Virus record (IMG/VR): IMGVR_UViG_3300025647_005911
Location: 1 to 40,793 of that record
Direction: 5' to 3' (one strand)
DNA: 40,793 nucleotides
Origin: a virus
Positions 40,530-40,793 of this stretch are shown here, in pieces. Both the position numbers and the translations under genes were made by a program. The notes under the pieces were generated by a model, which was not told where the DNA came from, made no database searches, and was given only the letters and a program-made list of their open reading frames with translations. How positions within the stretch are numbered: position 1 is the first letter of the stretch; each line of letters starts with the position of its first letter.

Positions 40530-40793
40530 TTATATGTATTCGGGACAATACGATTTTGAACAACCCGAAAATATTATAGATTTGAACAACAAGTTATTTT
40601 GCACCTTTACGTCTTTGGAGGACATGGATGCATTGGTTAATGATTTATCTTCACGTTATAGCATCATGTATAACAAAATGTTTGTTTTGCACGTTAAGAG
40701 CAATAACGAGTATGTTGTTACATATAATGTTGATCAAGGTAATGTGAACAATATTCCTGAAAATACAATTTTAGTACATCGTAAAAAAGATAC
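40510..40793 (+). CDS. Hypothetical protein, 3' end beyond the window
   Basis: An open frame of 94 codons that continues past the window edge. The start ATG at 40510 overlaps the polymerase 3' end by 20 nt and is preceded by GGAG (40500-40503) with 6 nt spacing, one of the few Shine-Dalgarno-like sites here. The translation contains MYSGQYDFEQPENIIDLNNK, LEDMDALVNDLSSRYSIMYN and PENTILVHRKKDT. There is no recognised domain; mixed helix and strand with no membrane segment. Its overlap with the polymerase suggests co-translation and a replication-related role, but this is only positional. Confidence 0.65.
   Translation, partial: MTLQEVNYMYSGQYDFEQPENIIDLNNKLFCTFTSLEDMDALVNDLSSRYSIMYNKMFVLHVKSNNEYVVTYNVDQGNVNNIPENTILVHRKKD

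Noticed and set aside
1-40793. tRNA genes, integrase, attachment sites, insertion sequences
   Set aside because: None recognised by reading; intergenic gaps are all about 120 nt or less and hold only leaders, hairpins and promoter boxes.

Overview
This window is the structural (virion) region of a large contractile-tailed, T4-related bacteriophage. The evidence is an ordered set of neck, sheath, tube, chaperone, tape-measure and baseplate genes, all on the + strand with tight spacing and ATGA or TAATG overlaps. The genes are AT-rich. Almost every start codon lacks a Shine-Dalgarno sequence and has an A/T-rich leader instead, which is typical of Bacteroidota. I infer an uncultured phage of a Bacteroidota host, possibly of the 'Far-T4' type (the Rhodothermus phage RM378 kind). 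A small family A-like DNA polymerase without a visible proofreading active site fits that idea. No tRNA, integrase, CRISPR array or insertion sequence was seen.

Layout. 1-1508: a phosphatidylserine decarboxylase with an intact D/H/GS catalytic set, and PhoH, closed by a terminator hairpin. 1511-4144: neck and tail-completion genes resembling T4 gp13, gp14 and gp15. 4175-20521: two giant Gly-X-Y (Gly-Ser/Thr-rich) fibre genes of 3709 and 1467 aa, separated by two small putative fibre-associated genes. 20581-26040: four translationally coupled genes for a three-part glycosyltransferase, an FkbM-type methyltransferase, a GT4 glycosyltransferase and a protein that looks like an autotransporter-type protein O-heptosyltransferase. 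26160-28405: tail sheath and tail tube. 28505-29576: two overlapping frames in the position of tail-assembly chaperones, with a T8 slippery run. 29620-33474: tape measure. 33512-39225: a small repeat protein and baseplate or hub proteins. 39255-40793: the polymerase and the start of an unknown gene that runs off the window.

The most interesting signal is the junction of the giant fibres and the glycosylation operon. The fibres are almost proline-free and are built from Gly-X-Y triplets whose X and Y positions are mostly Ser, Thr or Ala. They have strict higher-order periods (24 aa in the first, 57 aa in the second), and each period is marked by replacement of a Gly. Directly downstream are enzymes whose relatives glycosylate repetitive Ser-rich adhesins (O-heptosyltransferases) or collagen and LPS (GT25). 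I infer that the phage sugar-coats its own fibres, possibly to stabilise or shield them.

A recurring TATTTATA element lies 16-40 nt before most transcription-unit starts and is the best candidate for the late promoter. It is the reverse complement of the T4 late -10 box TATAAATA.
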